A model generated the notes under the pieces. The model did no database searches, was not told where the DNA came from, and was given only the letters and a program-made list of their open reading frames with translations. This document shows positions 33,690 through 46,404 of a DNA stretch of 64,000 bases, piece by piece. The stretch covers positions 45,105,609 through 45,169,608 of the forward strand of contig OX328127.1 of the NCBI GenBank assembly GCA_946811695.1, given 5' to 3'. Position 1 is the first letter of the stretch. Each line of letters starts with the position of its first letter. The DNA comes from Gonocerus acuteangulatus. Taxonomy: Eukaryota > Arthropoda > Insecta > Hemiptera > Coreidae. Both the position numbers and the translations under genes were made by a program.

Positions 33690-34569
33690 ACCTAGTTGGT
33701 AAGATATTTATAAGGACTAAGGAAGACTGACATCTAATGAAATATTTTACAATCGTTTTTGAGATATTTAGAAATTTATATAAAACCAAAACAGTTCATG
33801 TCAGATGATGAAATATGTTGTTTAATGCTTACTCTACCTCAAAACAATAGAAACCTATAAATCTTATTTATTCGTCGCATTAGAGTACTCGAATATCGTT
33901 GGAACCCCTTTATGATATCGCGTCGGAAGTACTTTTATCCCAAAGCTCGTCTCGAAGTACCTACAAAAAGTTTATCTGCAATCATACTAACCCAAAACTA
34001 TTTTCCGCGCGTTTTTCGTAGCAAAACGCATACATTTCTTATCAGCTATTGTGGATTGATGAATCGAGTCGACGTCTTTTCCTCCCGTATACGGAAGAAG
34101 GATACGCACTTATTAAAAGCATTAAAATCATGTTATTACTAACCTGCCCATGGATATCCTACATCCTTGTACATGAGATTGAAAGGGGTTACTGACCCGT
34201 GCCAGTGACAACGGATTTGCGATAGGATTGCGAGATAAAGGGACGAACAGATTTGGGGGAGCATTGTCCCGTTAATAGAGATAGAGACCAAATACCGTAC
34301 AATGAGAATCGCACGCAATATATTCAATGAAATACGGTCGACAACAAAAATTGAGTATTTAATATATATTTATACATACAATAATGTCCAATTCATTGAA
34401 ACACATAAATATATAAAATGAAAGAATTATGCAACCTATAACACATAATATATAAAACACACACGCAGACAGACCGACACATAAACTCAAACACACCTTC
34501 AATCAAACAAAAAGTATGGATGAAATTGTTCTTTGTTGATTTATAGTAAGTATTGTTCACTCACAACAT
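33690..34569. other. AT-rich intergenic DNA
   Basis: No gene or repeat boundary recognised. Confidence 0.45.
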
Positions 34570-34715
34570 ATGACAAAACTACACGTACCTATCTGCCAAT
34601 ATTGCAACACAAACTGGACTAGAAAACATACTAACTGAATCCAGATTTAGAAAACCATTTGACGTGCTCGATAGCATAACTATCCTCAGAGAAATAGCCA
34701 ATATATAGAAAACAC
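34570..34715 (+). pseudogene. LINE C-terminal relic (zinc knuckle)
   Basis: HMTKLHVPICQYCN, then after a one-base loss LTES, aligns with the C-terminal knuckle of the LINE ORF2 proteins. It ends with a stop near 34710. It is a separate older copy directly upstream of the next LINE. Confidence 0.6.
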
Positions 34716-34741
34716 GTAGGTATTTTTTAAACAAACCAGAC

Positions 34742-34798
34742 TATTTGACATTCTTTAAATACAGTTGTATATAAATATTTGACATTCTTTAAATACAG
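34742..34798 (+). repeat. 34-bp direct duplication at a LINE truncation point
   Basis: A 23-base word beginning TATTTGACATTCTTT occurs at 34742-34764 and again at 34776-34798, just where LINE homology begins. Confidence 0.85.
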
Positions 34799-37450
34799 CT
34801 GGGAAAATTTTCTGAACTCAATTAACAGTAATACCCCTCCAAGCAAAATGTGGTCCATGGTTAATAAAATTAATCATAAAAAATATAAACCCCCAATTTC
34901 GGCCCTAAAGCACGACAATAATATAATTACTGCCCCCGAAACAATTAGTAATATTTTTGGCAAACAATTTAGCTCTATATCGAGCAACGAAAAGCTCACA
35001 TTAGACTCGCTTCAATTCAAAACTAATTTAGAAAGTACCCCTTTTCTCATAACCCCTAAATTCCAACACCCTCTAAACGAACCTCTGACCCTGAATGAAC
35101 TAAGCCACGTACTTTCCCAAGTGAAGTGCACTTCTCCTGGTAGTGATGGGATTTGCTATAAGATGCTGAAAAACCTCCCCAATGCTGGAAAATCTATTTT
35201 GTTAAAATTATATAACAATGCTTTTGAAACTGGCATCTACCCGTCAGTATGGAATGAAGCATTAATTATTCCTATCCAGAAACCCAATAAAGACGCATCA
35301 TCAGCTGATAATTATAGACCAATAGCTCTGACAAGCTGTATATTTAAGATTTTCGAGAGAATATTGAATAAGAGGCTATTATGGTTCCTGGAACAGAATC
35401 AACTCCTTTCAGAGTATCAATATGGCTTCAGATCGAATCACTCGACTATAGACCACATAGTTACATTAGAAAGTGAAATATTAGACTCGTTCATTAATAA
35501 GGAATCCATAATAGCCGTCTCTTTCGATATAGAAAAAGCTTATGATACAGTTTGGCGCCGACCTATTCTATCAAAATTATCCGAATGGAATATTCAAGGA
35601 AATTTCCTCAATTTTGTATTAAATTTCCTTTCGAATAGAACATTTCGTGTAAAAGTTGGAACCACTGCTTCCAACAAGAAAACGGAGTGCCTCAAGGCAG
35701 TGTGATAAGTACAACGCTTTTTAAAATAGCTATGGACACCGTCCGCGAGCGTATTACACCACCAGTAAGATGTCGTCTGTATGTGGATGATTTGCTTATC
35801 TACATTCGAACAAAAGATATTGAATATGCCACTACATTAATACAAGAGACAGTAGATAAACTCGAGAATTGGAGCGATACTAACGGACTCAACCTTTCCA
35901 CCCTAAAAACTCAAAGTATCATTTTTACCAAAAAGAGACAGATCCCACAAATCCAATTAACTCTCAAAAATTCCCCAATTAAACTGACTAACCAAATTAA
36001 ATTTTTAGGACTCATATTTGACTCTAGACTAACCTGGGTTCCCCACTTAAAGAGTCTCGTTGATAGATGTAAAAAATCTTTACATCTCTTAAGGATTCTA
36101 TGCAATACCAAGTGGGGTGCAGACAGAAGTGTAATGCTGACACTGTACCGTGCATATACCAGGTCCCTTCTGGACTACGGAAGTGTTGCGTACTCTTCTG
36201 CCAAGCCCAGTACACTTAAAATACTAGACCCGATACAAAATTTAGGCTTACGGATTGCAACTGGAGCCTTTAGATCAAGCCCGGCCAACAGTCTCCATGT
36301 GGAATGCGGAGAACTTCCTCTGGAGTTCAGACGTATGCTAAACTGTTTAAAATTCACATTAAAATCTGCATCTATGAACAGCGCATGCACCCCTAGACGG
36401 ACTGACGAAGTAACGGTGCGGAAATACCAAACACAACCATCTAGGCAACGCCCATTGCTTGTTAGATACGAATCCTACTCCCATGGTACGAATATACAAA
36501 GAACTGAACTTTACTTTAGACCCTCACCGACTTACCAACCATGGACTATACACAACCTAAGATTTGACTTGGAACTGACAAAATTTAAAAAGAAAAACCC
36601 CTTATCTACACATACTTACAAACACAACTTCAAAGCACATCTACAAAAAAATACAGATACGTTATTCATCTACACGGACGGATCTAAGACTTCACTAGGC
36701 ACGGCCGCAGCAGCTGTAATTGATAAAAATACCGTCAGCATTAAACTGCCAGACCTTACAAGCAGCTATTCAGCTGAACTACATGCCATTCTACTCGCAT
36801 TAGAGAACATACAGGACGTAACACAAGACAGGATAACGATATGTACTGACTCACTCAGCGCAATAACAGGACTACAGAACACTTACAATCCAAACCCACT
36901 TAACATACAAATACTACAAAGGATTTACGACACGAAGAAACTGATAACAACATACTGGCTCCCAGGACACGAAGACATTGAACCAAATACAATAGTCGAC
37001 AAAATTGCCAAGACTGCAACAAAACAACAACATCAGGACATAAACCACATAACGTACAGAGATATGCAGAATGAAGCCAAGAAAATAGTTATAGAGAAGT
37101 GGCAGAGATCCTGGCACATGACAATAGACAACAAACTAAGAGAAATTAAACAAACAGTCGGTAAATGGTCATCCAGCAGAAGGCAGAATAGAAGAGAAGA
37201 AGTTGTCTTATGCCGCCTAAGAATAGGCCATTCACGGCTGACGCACGTACACCTCATGACGAGACAGGACAGACCGACATGTGAAGTATGTAACACCCCA
37301 CTTACAATAAAACACATCCTGACTGAATGTCGGCTGAGAGAAAACTATGACTTACCGGAAAACATGACTGAACTACTCCCAGATAAAAGCCAGTATATAG
37401 ACAAGATATACACATATTTAAAAAATACAAATATATTTAACAAACTGTGA
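34779..37450 (+). pseudogene. I-type LINE ORF2, 5'-truncated, one frameshift
   Basis: Two overlapping frames give one protein. The first (34779-35705) runs from the linker through the reverse transcriptase palm: NYRPIALTSCIF, YGFRSNHST and catalytic D in SFDIEKAYDTVW. It loses frame near 35670, before the VPQG motif. The second (from about 35671; Met at 35687) resumes with PQGSVISTTLF, YVDD at about 35787, KFLGLIFDSRLTW, and RNase H (FIYTDGSK, YSAELHAIL, ICTDSLSAI, WLPGHEDIEPN). It finishes with the knuckle CEVCN...KHILTEC and a stop at 37448-37450. GHEDIEPN replaces the usual GHxGIxGN. The endonuclease and ORF1 are missing. Compared with the copy at 22852-26523 the protein is diverged throughout, so it is another family of the same clade. 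Confidence 0.93.
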
Positions 37451-37908
37451 CGGTACGTCACATAATAAGATCCTCTATTTACGTATCTGTCTAACATTAT
37501 TTGTACAGGTAATCTGAAAAGCAGATATATCTATCTTTGAGAATAACATTACACCTATCTATTTCAAGCATTAACTAAATCTGAACATAAACAATACAGA
37601 CACAAACTAAACTGTTTGCTATGAACAAATTGCAGCATTAAATACATTTTAATTGGTAAATTACTGTGTAGCGAAAAACAATAACAATAAAAACAAGCAA
37701 TGTAGTAATAATGTGCAATATAAGTATATGGATAATGAAAAGGAATAATGTAATAATAATAATGTGTAATATAAGTATATATATAATAATAAGGAATAAA
37801 TGTAATAATAATAATATTAATGAATAAAATAATTATATAGATATAATAATGTACGCTATAAGTCTATAGATAATAATAATGTATAATGTATGTATAATGT
37901 AAATTTCT
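37451..37908 (+). other. Probable LINE 3' UTR rich in TAA-type simple repeats
   Basis: Loose repeats of GTAATAATAATGTGTAATAT occur three to four times (37690-37890). The full-length LINE also has TAA and TA repeats after ORF2, so this is probably 3' UTR. Confidence 0.5.
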
Positions 37909-37926
37909 TTTTTTTTTTTTTTTTTT

Positions 37927-37981
<55 letters not shown>

Positions 37982-38014
37982 GGCGCATCTACATCTAGGT
38001 CATTAGGGCCGTAT
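37909..38014 (-). mobile_element. SINE 3' tail with long T/A homopolymer
   Basis: A roughly 70-base T tract (with one CA interruption) is followed by ACGGCGCATCTACATCTAGG and TCATTAGGGCCG. On the minus strand this is the tail GACCTAGATGTAGATGCGCCG plus A-run of the SINE at 51695-51890. The tRNA-like head is missing. Confidence 0.8.
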
Positions 38015-39941
38015 AATGTAAATATAAACAATATAGATATAGTGCAATAATATACGCATATGTATATATGTGTGTGTATGTGTATGAATTCTGTAATCAT
38101 GTCATCATCATTTACTGTCAAATCATCATATCTCCATTTATTGTTAAATCATCATTTATTGTAATCACTGTTATCATTTATGTAATCATCATTTATTTTG
38201 TAATCATGTAATCATCGTTTATTCTTATAGAGTATATCGCTAAAAACTGCGAAACTTTTAATAAATAAATAAAATACAGTTAAATCATCAATTGAATTCC
38301 AGTAAAAACAATAATTGTAATTGACTATTAAAAAACTGTTATGTATACTAACTACTTTTTTGCCTATTGTTTCTCATTTTTTTATTGTACGTTTAATTTT
38401 TAACATTTTCAATATCATCAAAACATCTATGTTAGAAATTAACTCCTTCTTTAATTCTCCTTGTACAAGATAATCATTACATTTCTTGACAATTTTAATC
38501 TAACACTATTTAAATATGTTCATGGGGTTTAGTAAAATGGCTCTTTGTATCTTAACCATTATTAACAAGAATTTACAATATTGTATTTATATATTAGTTT
38601 TATGTGATGAATAGCCATAGTAACAGCCTCACAAACGTATAAATAAATATGTTAAAAATTGTGAATATGAATTATAATCCCCTTTAAAACTATATCATAT
38701 ATAATGCTCTATCACCTATGCACGTAAAATTCTATCATAAGTCATGTGCTCTATTATCTATCTATGTTAAATAATATTTACCGCCTTTCTATGTAAAATG
38801 TTCTATCATTTATCTATGTAAAGTTCTACCAGATGTAAAGCTCTTATCGCCAAAGCTATGAAGAGTTTTAAAAATCACAGCAAAAAAAATGAATCTTTCC
38901 CTATTAATATTGTAAACAATCTGTAGCACGAGTAAATAATTACTTTGTATGTTATGTACAATACAAATAGTTATTTGATTACTAATTGTTTAACTGTCGT
39001 AAAAAAAATGTACATTTTACAAGGGTCGTAAAAATTGTATCGGAAGAATTACATTTCATTTTTGAAGATAAATTCAAAGGAGAAAAATCAATTGAAAATA
39101 CAAGATAATTTTAAAAATATATGATCGTATTCCTTTCCTTGTTTAAATTAATCAATTTGAAAACACTCTAATAAATTCATCCTTATTAATGATGTCCAAC
39201 ATTAGAATAGCGATGATCCGTATTTGCTCAAATCTCATTTACCATATTCAGATGGTTAGATAATGAAGAGTCCATTGCCAAACGGGATAATCCCTTATAA
39301 TACAATTTAAAGCGTTACATTTACATTTCAATAAGCCCACAATAATCTAGAAGGGAGCTTCAAATTGACAATATAGGCTTAAAATTGATAAATAAACAAT
39401 GCACTTAGGCCAATATTTGATAGCAATTCAATCATCCTTAATACGTACGGACTCTTTATTCAAAAGTGTATTTTAGTAATTTTATTTGTTATTTATATAT
39501 TAATCTTTCCTACGGGAACTAAAATAATAATACTACAACTATGTTAAGCAACGGTTGAAACTACATTCCGTCATATTCCGAAATTATGTAATGTGTTAGG
39601 TTATAGTAAAAGAAGAAGGCAAGGCTAAAATCTAAGATTTGTAGACATAGTTGCTCTCTTGTGTGGACCATTATATGTGGTAAAAATCATAAATGTATTT
39701 TGTGAATACATAGGCATTTTAGGAATCCAACAGACATGGTGTAGTTCAAAAGAAAAAGATTGCTTCTATGTACAATTCAACAAAAAATAAATGCCGAAAG
39801 ATTAATTCAAATGCTGCATACATTTTTACAAATCTACAAAACTGCTACCTTACTTGTACGTCATGTGTAGCGAGCATTATAGCTTTATATTTTATAATGT
39901 AAAAAAATGTGCTAGTCTTGATATACTATATATGTACATGT
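38015..39941. other. AT-rich DNA with ATCATT-rich section
   Basis: 38090-38225 is a degenerate array of TCATCATTTA and GTAATCAT words. 38225-38275 (aataaataaataaaat) may be the 3' end of the preceding LINE. The remainder has no recognisable feature. Confidence 0.45.
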
Positions 39942-39958
39942 ATGTGTGTGTGTGTGTG

Positions 39959-40031
<73 letters not shown>
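39942..40031. repeat. (TG)n-(TA)n compound microsatellite
   Basis: About 26 bases of TG followed by about 62 bases of TA. Confidence 0.95.
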
Positions 40032-40033
<2 letters not shown>

Positions 40034-41489
40034 CGTTTTAAAAGAGAATCTAACTTATAGGCAAACAAAAAAAGGTTTAAATATTTTTTTAAAATTTTAA
40101 ATAATTGATTTTTAAATGAAAAATAAGTATTATAATGTTCTATTATATGTTAAAATATGATTGCATAATATTTAAACATAATTATTAACCAAACGGAAAT
40201 CAATATTAGAAGTTAGCAGTTATATCTGTTCTTTGAAGCAGTTAACCAGTATTAATGGCTAATAGTAATTACCGGGTTTACCCAATACAACAAATATACA
40301 ATTGTGTGAAGGCAAAATCATTATACTTATTTCCAAAGCAATTCTTATCTCTTGGTTTCATCAAATCAGAAAAAAAATGAATATTTTTTTTTACATTTAA
40401 AAAAATCAGTTTCCTAAAATTATCATGTTTGGGGCTTAATCTAGTCCCTCTTATTGAAGACTTATAACAGCCTAACATATAGGCATAACAAGTAAACAAT
40501 TGAATAGTTTTGTCCTATCAATTTCTAATATACCTAAAGAGTTCATTTTACTACGAGAAATTCCGAGAAAAGACTGACACCTTATCACATGCAGTAAATT
40601 CTATAGAAAAATAAATAAAAAAATAACAAATTTCGAAGAGACAATATACATCTTGGAATTTAGTACATATATTAGTGTATCATAAAAGAAAAAAAAAAAA
40701 AAAAAAAAAACTTGTTGTACTTGAAAGGAACAATATGGCCTTGACAATAAGAAAGCTGATTCATTAGGAAAGAACCTTCGACAAAAGTCTACCTAAGAAG
40801 ATGCCTTATAAGAGTAAGAGATATGTAGCAAGAATTCCTACCAACAAAGCAAAACATGTTATCAAGGGAAGGGAGGAATGTATGAGACAAGAAGATTAGA
40901 AACTTGAAGCTTGACAGCTAGCGAGAGGGAGGGCAATAAACGCTGACAGTGTTTGGCAAATAAAAATTCCTTGCTCTTAATGTTTATACATAATAGGCTA
41001 AACCATTAAGAGAAGATTTAAATAATAATAACTTTTATAAAAATGAATCACAAAATCAACAATTAAATATTCTTCAGATATTCAAGCGCTGCAGCTAAGT
41101 ACGACAAAAATCTTGTATTTAATATATTTTATACTCAAGTCAGTTTTAGAATAGTAAGTTAATTATAATTAATAACTTATTATTACATAATACTACCTCA
41201 ATATTTAATTTCTGAATTTAATTATTATATATTTATTATTTAATGATATACTCTTGGGCCGAAAAGGACAACTTCTTTTCTTCTTTAGCCAGTCTTACTT
41301 TAATTACCTTTGCGTATTGTTTTAATTTATCTTAGTTATTGGAACTAGTTATAAAACTAAGCGACATGGGAAAAAAATAAACGCTAAGATCTTTTGAGTC
41401 AAAAGTGTTGTCTGTGCTTCGACATAAACAGATAAATATGAGCCACCATCCCCGAAAGGCTCTACTTTTATATAGAAAATATAAATTAA
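40032..41489. other. AT-rich intergenic DNA
   Basis: No gene recognised; an A28 run near 40688-40710. Confidence 0.45.
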
Positions 41490-42646
41490 CTAGCTGAATA
41501 CCCGTGCTTCGTCACGGCAGATAAGTTGTTATTTTATTGCGTTAAATAATGTTTCATTAAAATTACGATACGATACAATTCTGTGCAGTTTATTACAGCA
41601 CGGTTCGCGTCATACTATATTTTATTCAATGGGCGTTAAAATTTAAAAGTTTATGTTTCCAAGAAGTCATATGGTAACACCCAATATATTTACGAGTATT
41701 ACCAAGGTTATAGGCGAGAAGGCATTGCAAGGGTTCCGGATATTATTACCTCACCTGGAAAACCTAAGGATATGCCATACATCACGGTTTGACCGGGACT
41801 GTCCCGGTATTTTGCAATTGTTTCGGTGCCCCGCCCGATTTCATCCATGTCCCGGAAAAGGCTGTAAGATGTAAAAAGTAATGAATTCATGTTTATAAGA
41901 ATCTTTTATAAATCGGTTACTTTTCTACAATCAACATTTTTACTACTGCTCACAGTGTCAAATATATGAGAAGTAATCTAACTGTAAAACGCTGGAACTA
42001 CCTGCACAGCGCTGCCAGCTGCCAGACACTACTATTTGGCTGAAAGATTGTTTTAAGAAAATCAAGTAGCAAAAAAAGTTCCGTCCTCATTTTTAAGGTT
42101 TGGGTAGACTAACAGTTTAGGATTCCGCCTTCCCGTTAGTTGCTAGGCTTAAAACTCACCAACCATTTTGCTTATAATTGGTACTCTTTTTATCCCCCCC
42201 CGGTATGCCCATCCCATATTAATGTGTCCCGGTTTAACTCTCCAAAAATATGGCAAGCCAATCTGACGGGAACAGGCAGAAAAGAAACTCAATTAAAACT
42301 CTATGAGGGACAGTTAATTTCTAGTAATTCAAGGTCTGCCATCATAGTTGAAATTAACCTCAATTAAAAATAATACTATGAAATAGATAATGTAAGGTAA
42401 CGGCTGTTCTTTATCGTCCTAGCAATGCAGGCTGCCTAGGCTGGCCTTCTCTAACCAACTCAAACTTTAAACCCCCCTAAAAATGCTTAAAAATTCGAAT
42501 ATCAAAAAATCCTTTCTTAGCGAGTGCCTACGTTATATAGGGAGTGTCCATGCAAAATTTCAAAATTTTCTGTCGAGCGGTTTGTGCTGGGCGTTGATAG
42601 ATGAGTGAGTGAGTGGGTGAGTGGTATTTGACAAATATATAGTAGA
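41490..42646 (-). mobile_element. Complete non-autonomous Helitron, 1,157 bp
   Basis: On the minus strand it begins TCTACTATATATTTGTCAAA right after host A and ends with a perfect hairpin CCGTGACGAAGCACGG (stem CCGTG/CACGG), 12 bases before CTAG, followed by host T. These are the defining Helitron ends, with insertion between A and T and no target duplication. A CACTCACTCACTCA tract lies just inside the 5' end. There is no Rep/helicase. Shorter relatives are 3499-4154 and 13972-14170. A small frame at 41653-41874 has no recognisable domain. Confidence 0.88.
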
Positions 42647-44633
42647 TCTATATATGTGTTTTTATTTATTTATTCTGATAATTTTATTTTTGTTATCAAT
42701 ATTTAAGAAAAAATGTATGGAGAAAGTAAAGATAAAGAGTCGCAGGAAAGCATAAACGATATATAGTTTCTAAAGTATAAGCGAAAACTTGTACGATTAA
42801 TTAAGTCAAGAAAATATTGAAGAGTAAACATGAAAGAAGAGAATTTTATTAATAATTGTTAATGACTTGTTAAACAACCTCTACAAAGTTAGACTGACGG
42901 TGAACGTAATTACACCAGTGCGTGAAATAATTTGAGCTTGCCTAACTTTCTCCAAGCAGGGTTGAGGGCACAAATCCTAAACAAGTATTAACGGAGTTTA
43001 GTACAACTATAATACTAGATCCTCTTAGTACCATTTAAAGATCTTATAAAGTCTGTTAAGGCTAATAGATGGAATTATATTAAACAAAAAAATCATCTTA
43101 GCGCTTTCCCCAACAAACCAAACATTACATAAAAATGAATAATAGTCTGTAACTATATACATTTTTTTTATTACATATGTATACACATATATTTACACAC
43201 ACACATACATATGTACGAGAAGATGTGACATGTTAATATATCTGTTAAGATTCGTTTTAGACAGGAACACAAAAACAAATGTACCTTGGTATCTTCAGTA
43301 ACAGATCTGGTTAACCAAAGAAGCTAAGCTAAAGAAGCCTGGGGTTGCATTTCATTTCTTAAAATAAAGACCGCAGGAGAGACAAGAAGTATTTTAGTTA
43401 ATATGAAGACCGAACTAAATGTAGTAAAACTTTAAATAGCAAAATTTAATGTGGCTAATCATTATTTCTAATCGTATGAGAGGAAAACATTAAATGTTAT
43501 GATTTATCATATTCATATGCTGATAATTTCGTCAGTTTTTCACTTCGAAGTCCAACATTAAATGATCAATTAGATTAGTTAGAAATCAAACAAAAACTAA
43601 GAACCTGCATAAATAGTTGCGGTTGAAATATTTAGGGCGTGAAGGGGTTGTTCCACTTCCAGGAATAAAACTTACCTGTAACAAAAAAAAAAAAAAAGAC
43701 ATAATTCGTAAATTGAATATGAGTGGTTTAAAAAAAACAAAAAAACTGAACATAATAATTATTCTTAGCGAGCAATAAATTAATTTAAAGTCTTACGTAA
43801 CATAAAAGTGAATTGCATTGAGAGGGTGAGTGCATTACATTTTACAAAGTTGTGTAAAGTAATCATAACAAATATGAATTATTAAGAAAATAGAAGGTCA
43901 ACAAATACAAAAAAAAATCAATAACTTAGACATTTTTTAATTCAGGGTAAAGTCCTAAATATATATTTTTTTTATTGACTGAAAGAAATTATTTCATGAT
44001 AATAGTATTTCATTTGCGTACTTTATTGGCATTTGAAGAGCTAGTCTCTCGCAGAAGATATAAATTATCTAGGGACATAGCATAGACCTTGTAGCACAAG
44101 GTTCGTTTTAACAGCTAATTTGAAAATGGCATGAAAATCTTCTTTAGAAATAAAGAAATATGAGTTGTAAGTTGGATTACATTAATTGACCTTCTGTCTG
44201 CCTGATTATTAGTATTAACATATTGGGAAAGAAAAAAAAAAACAAAATAATAAATAAAATACAAATGGAATCCAAGAAAATGAGCTATAATCTAGAATTC
44301 AAATAAACCTGAAAATAAGGAAGCCAAGGCACCTTAAACATCAAGAAACAGTTCTCTTTCTATGCATAAAGCGCAAAGGAAAAAAGCTTTAAGAGCACTC
44401 AAAGAGCTAAACAACAATTAGCCACTAACAGGAATGAAAATCCTGCAAAAAGGAATACGATGCCTAAATTAATTTGCAAATGAAATACGGGCACAGTCAT
44501 TCTTTAAAAAAAAAAATCAAGAAATGTTGACTTTGTCATGAACATGTGGGGAGAAAGAACCAATCAGGCTGTATGTTGTTACATTACAGCCCAAACGTTG
44601 CCTTAAACAGAAAGTCACTTTTTATTTAAAAAT
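42647..44633. other. AT-rich intergenic DNA
   Basis: No gene or repeat boundary recognised in 2 kb. Confidence 0.45.
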
Positions 44634-44686
44634 AAGCGGGTTTCTTCCCTATGGAGGGAGGGAGGGCCCGTGCTAAAAAGAAATAT
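44634..44686 (-). repeat. Decayed end of repeat family B
   Basis: AGCGGGTTTCTTCCCTATGG and GCCCGTGCTAAAA correspond to AGCGGGGTTCCTCCCTATGG and ACCGCGCTAAAA at 52490-52530. Confidence 0.55.
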
Positions 44687-46194
44687 TTAACTTGTTCCGT
44701 CATTAATGTCGTAACGCCATACGGAGGCTCCAGACATCTAGGCGCCTTGATAACAAGAGAACGACAGCCGAAGAAGGATAGATAGTACAAGTGGAAAATA
44801 AGTTTTCAGCTCAAGTATTCTGTTGTCATTCCTAGAACATAAGAAATTAGAAATGAAGTAGAGAAAAATACACCTGGAGAAAAGGACGAATAGCGGAGAG
44901 ATGTCGATGAAACCCAGTACTAACGACAAAATATTGGCGCCGCGTAAATAAAATTCTTAGTATTTCTTCTTTATGTCAGCCTAGACAGTAACAATCCTCA
45001 ATTAGAGCCACAAAGACCTAGACTTATTTACACTTCCAGCGAACTTTCACAGACGAAGTTATCAAAGTAAACCCATTTCCTACTTAATAATCGACATAAA
45101 GAAAGTAATATATAAATATAAAGAAAGAAATACATTATTATTTTTATTGTAATAAATAAGTTATTTATTGCTTTGATAAAAGTAACAGAGGAATGGATGG
45201 CATGCCGAAGGGATGAACGCCATTTTACAGTAGATAGAGCAGGGTGGGTCTTGCTGAGGCAATTAATGGAAAATGCAGTTAAAGCGCTAAACCTTTAACA
45301 ACATTACGCTGGGATAACTAACTTTTTCCATCATAATATCCCTCTGTCGGCGCTCGCTAAATACTCTTTTGATGAACTAAAGTAGCTCTCAATAGCGCTG
45401 ACACCTAAGTCTGCAATTATATCCGGACCAGCTTCAAGACAGAGTGAGATCAAACATTCACAGAAATATCTAACATATAGTAGATTCTTGGAACAATCTG
45501 ATTTGCTGGTTTCAAATAAATATGAAGCAGTACCGACAATCTGAAGCTTGTTTAGCGTTAGGACGTATTAACTCGTCATGTTGGTGAATGAGAATAATTA
45601 GCAAACAGGAGCGATGGTAACAAGGAACATTCTGGCTTGACAGCCTGGCGATTTATTTTTTAAAAATAAAGATTCATTATTTAAATTAAGATAAACTTGC
45701 ATCAATATTATTATTGAACCGAGCGCGGTGCAATAAAGTTTTGCTAACACTACAAGATTAATCTGCCCGAAGGCCTACTGAAATTCGAGGTTGTCTCACA
45801 TTCACAAATTGATTCTCCACTTTAAAGGTGTATCAATTCCTTCACCACCAATTCATTCGTACTATAGAAATTCTCTATGTTCTAAATATGACTTTAAAAA
45901 CCTACACCCCTAATTTATTAAATTAAAAACAGTTTAAAATCTTGAGGAGGATTTATAGGGAAATACTCGTTTCCAAAAGTTTCTGCCGGACAGCGAAATC
46001 GAACAATCGTAATAACCTAGAAAACATTATCAAGAGGTCCCACTTGGAAACAAATGTCCAGTAATTACATAAAACACAACATTCTAATACGAGTATCTCA
46101 CATTCTTATGTGAAAAGACAAATGTTCTAATATCTAATATTCATGCTTTCATTTTATTTATATAGGTTATTTTAAGCAAATTGAGAACTGAATA
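44687..46194. other. Intergenic DNA, nothing recognised
   Basis: No gene, RNA or repeat end seen on either strand. Confidence 0.45.
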
Positions 46195-46336
46195 AGCGGC
46201 TATTCACAATCTAGCGGCTGTTCAGCAGCGGCTGCTAGGCAGCCTAGTTTGACCGCGGCTTATCCGATGGCTGCTGGGGCTGCTAGCTAGCGGCTGGGTA
46301 GTAGCGGCTGCTAGGCAGCCAAGTGTGACCGCCGCT
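46195..46336. mobile_element. 142-bp GC-rich MITE-like element
   Basis: It begins AGCGGCTATTCAC and ends GTGTGACCGCCGCT. Inside, GTAGCGGCTGCTAGGCAGCC (one base different in the first copy) occurs at about 46225-46244 and 46301-46320. It adjoins exactly the left edge of the 100-bp repeat that hosts the next Helitron. Confidence 0.6.
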
Positions 46337-46404
46337 TTAGAAAGAGGAGCAGGTAGCCAAACCATTGTTTCCTCGTCAAACTTCTAGCCGAGTCTGGCAT
46401 ATTA
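46337..46404 (+). repeat. Left half of the Helitron host repeat
   Basis: TTAGAAAGAGGAGCAGGTAG through CTGGCATATTA. It matches 52625-52692, where the sequence continues without the Helitron. The right half is 48332-48363. Confidence 0.9.
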
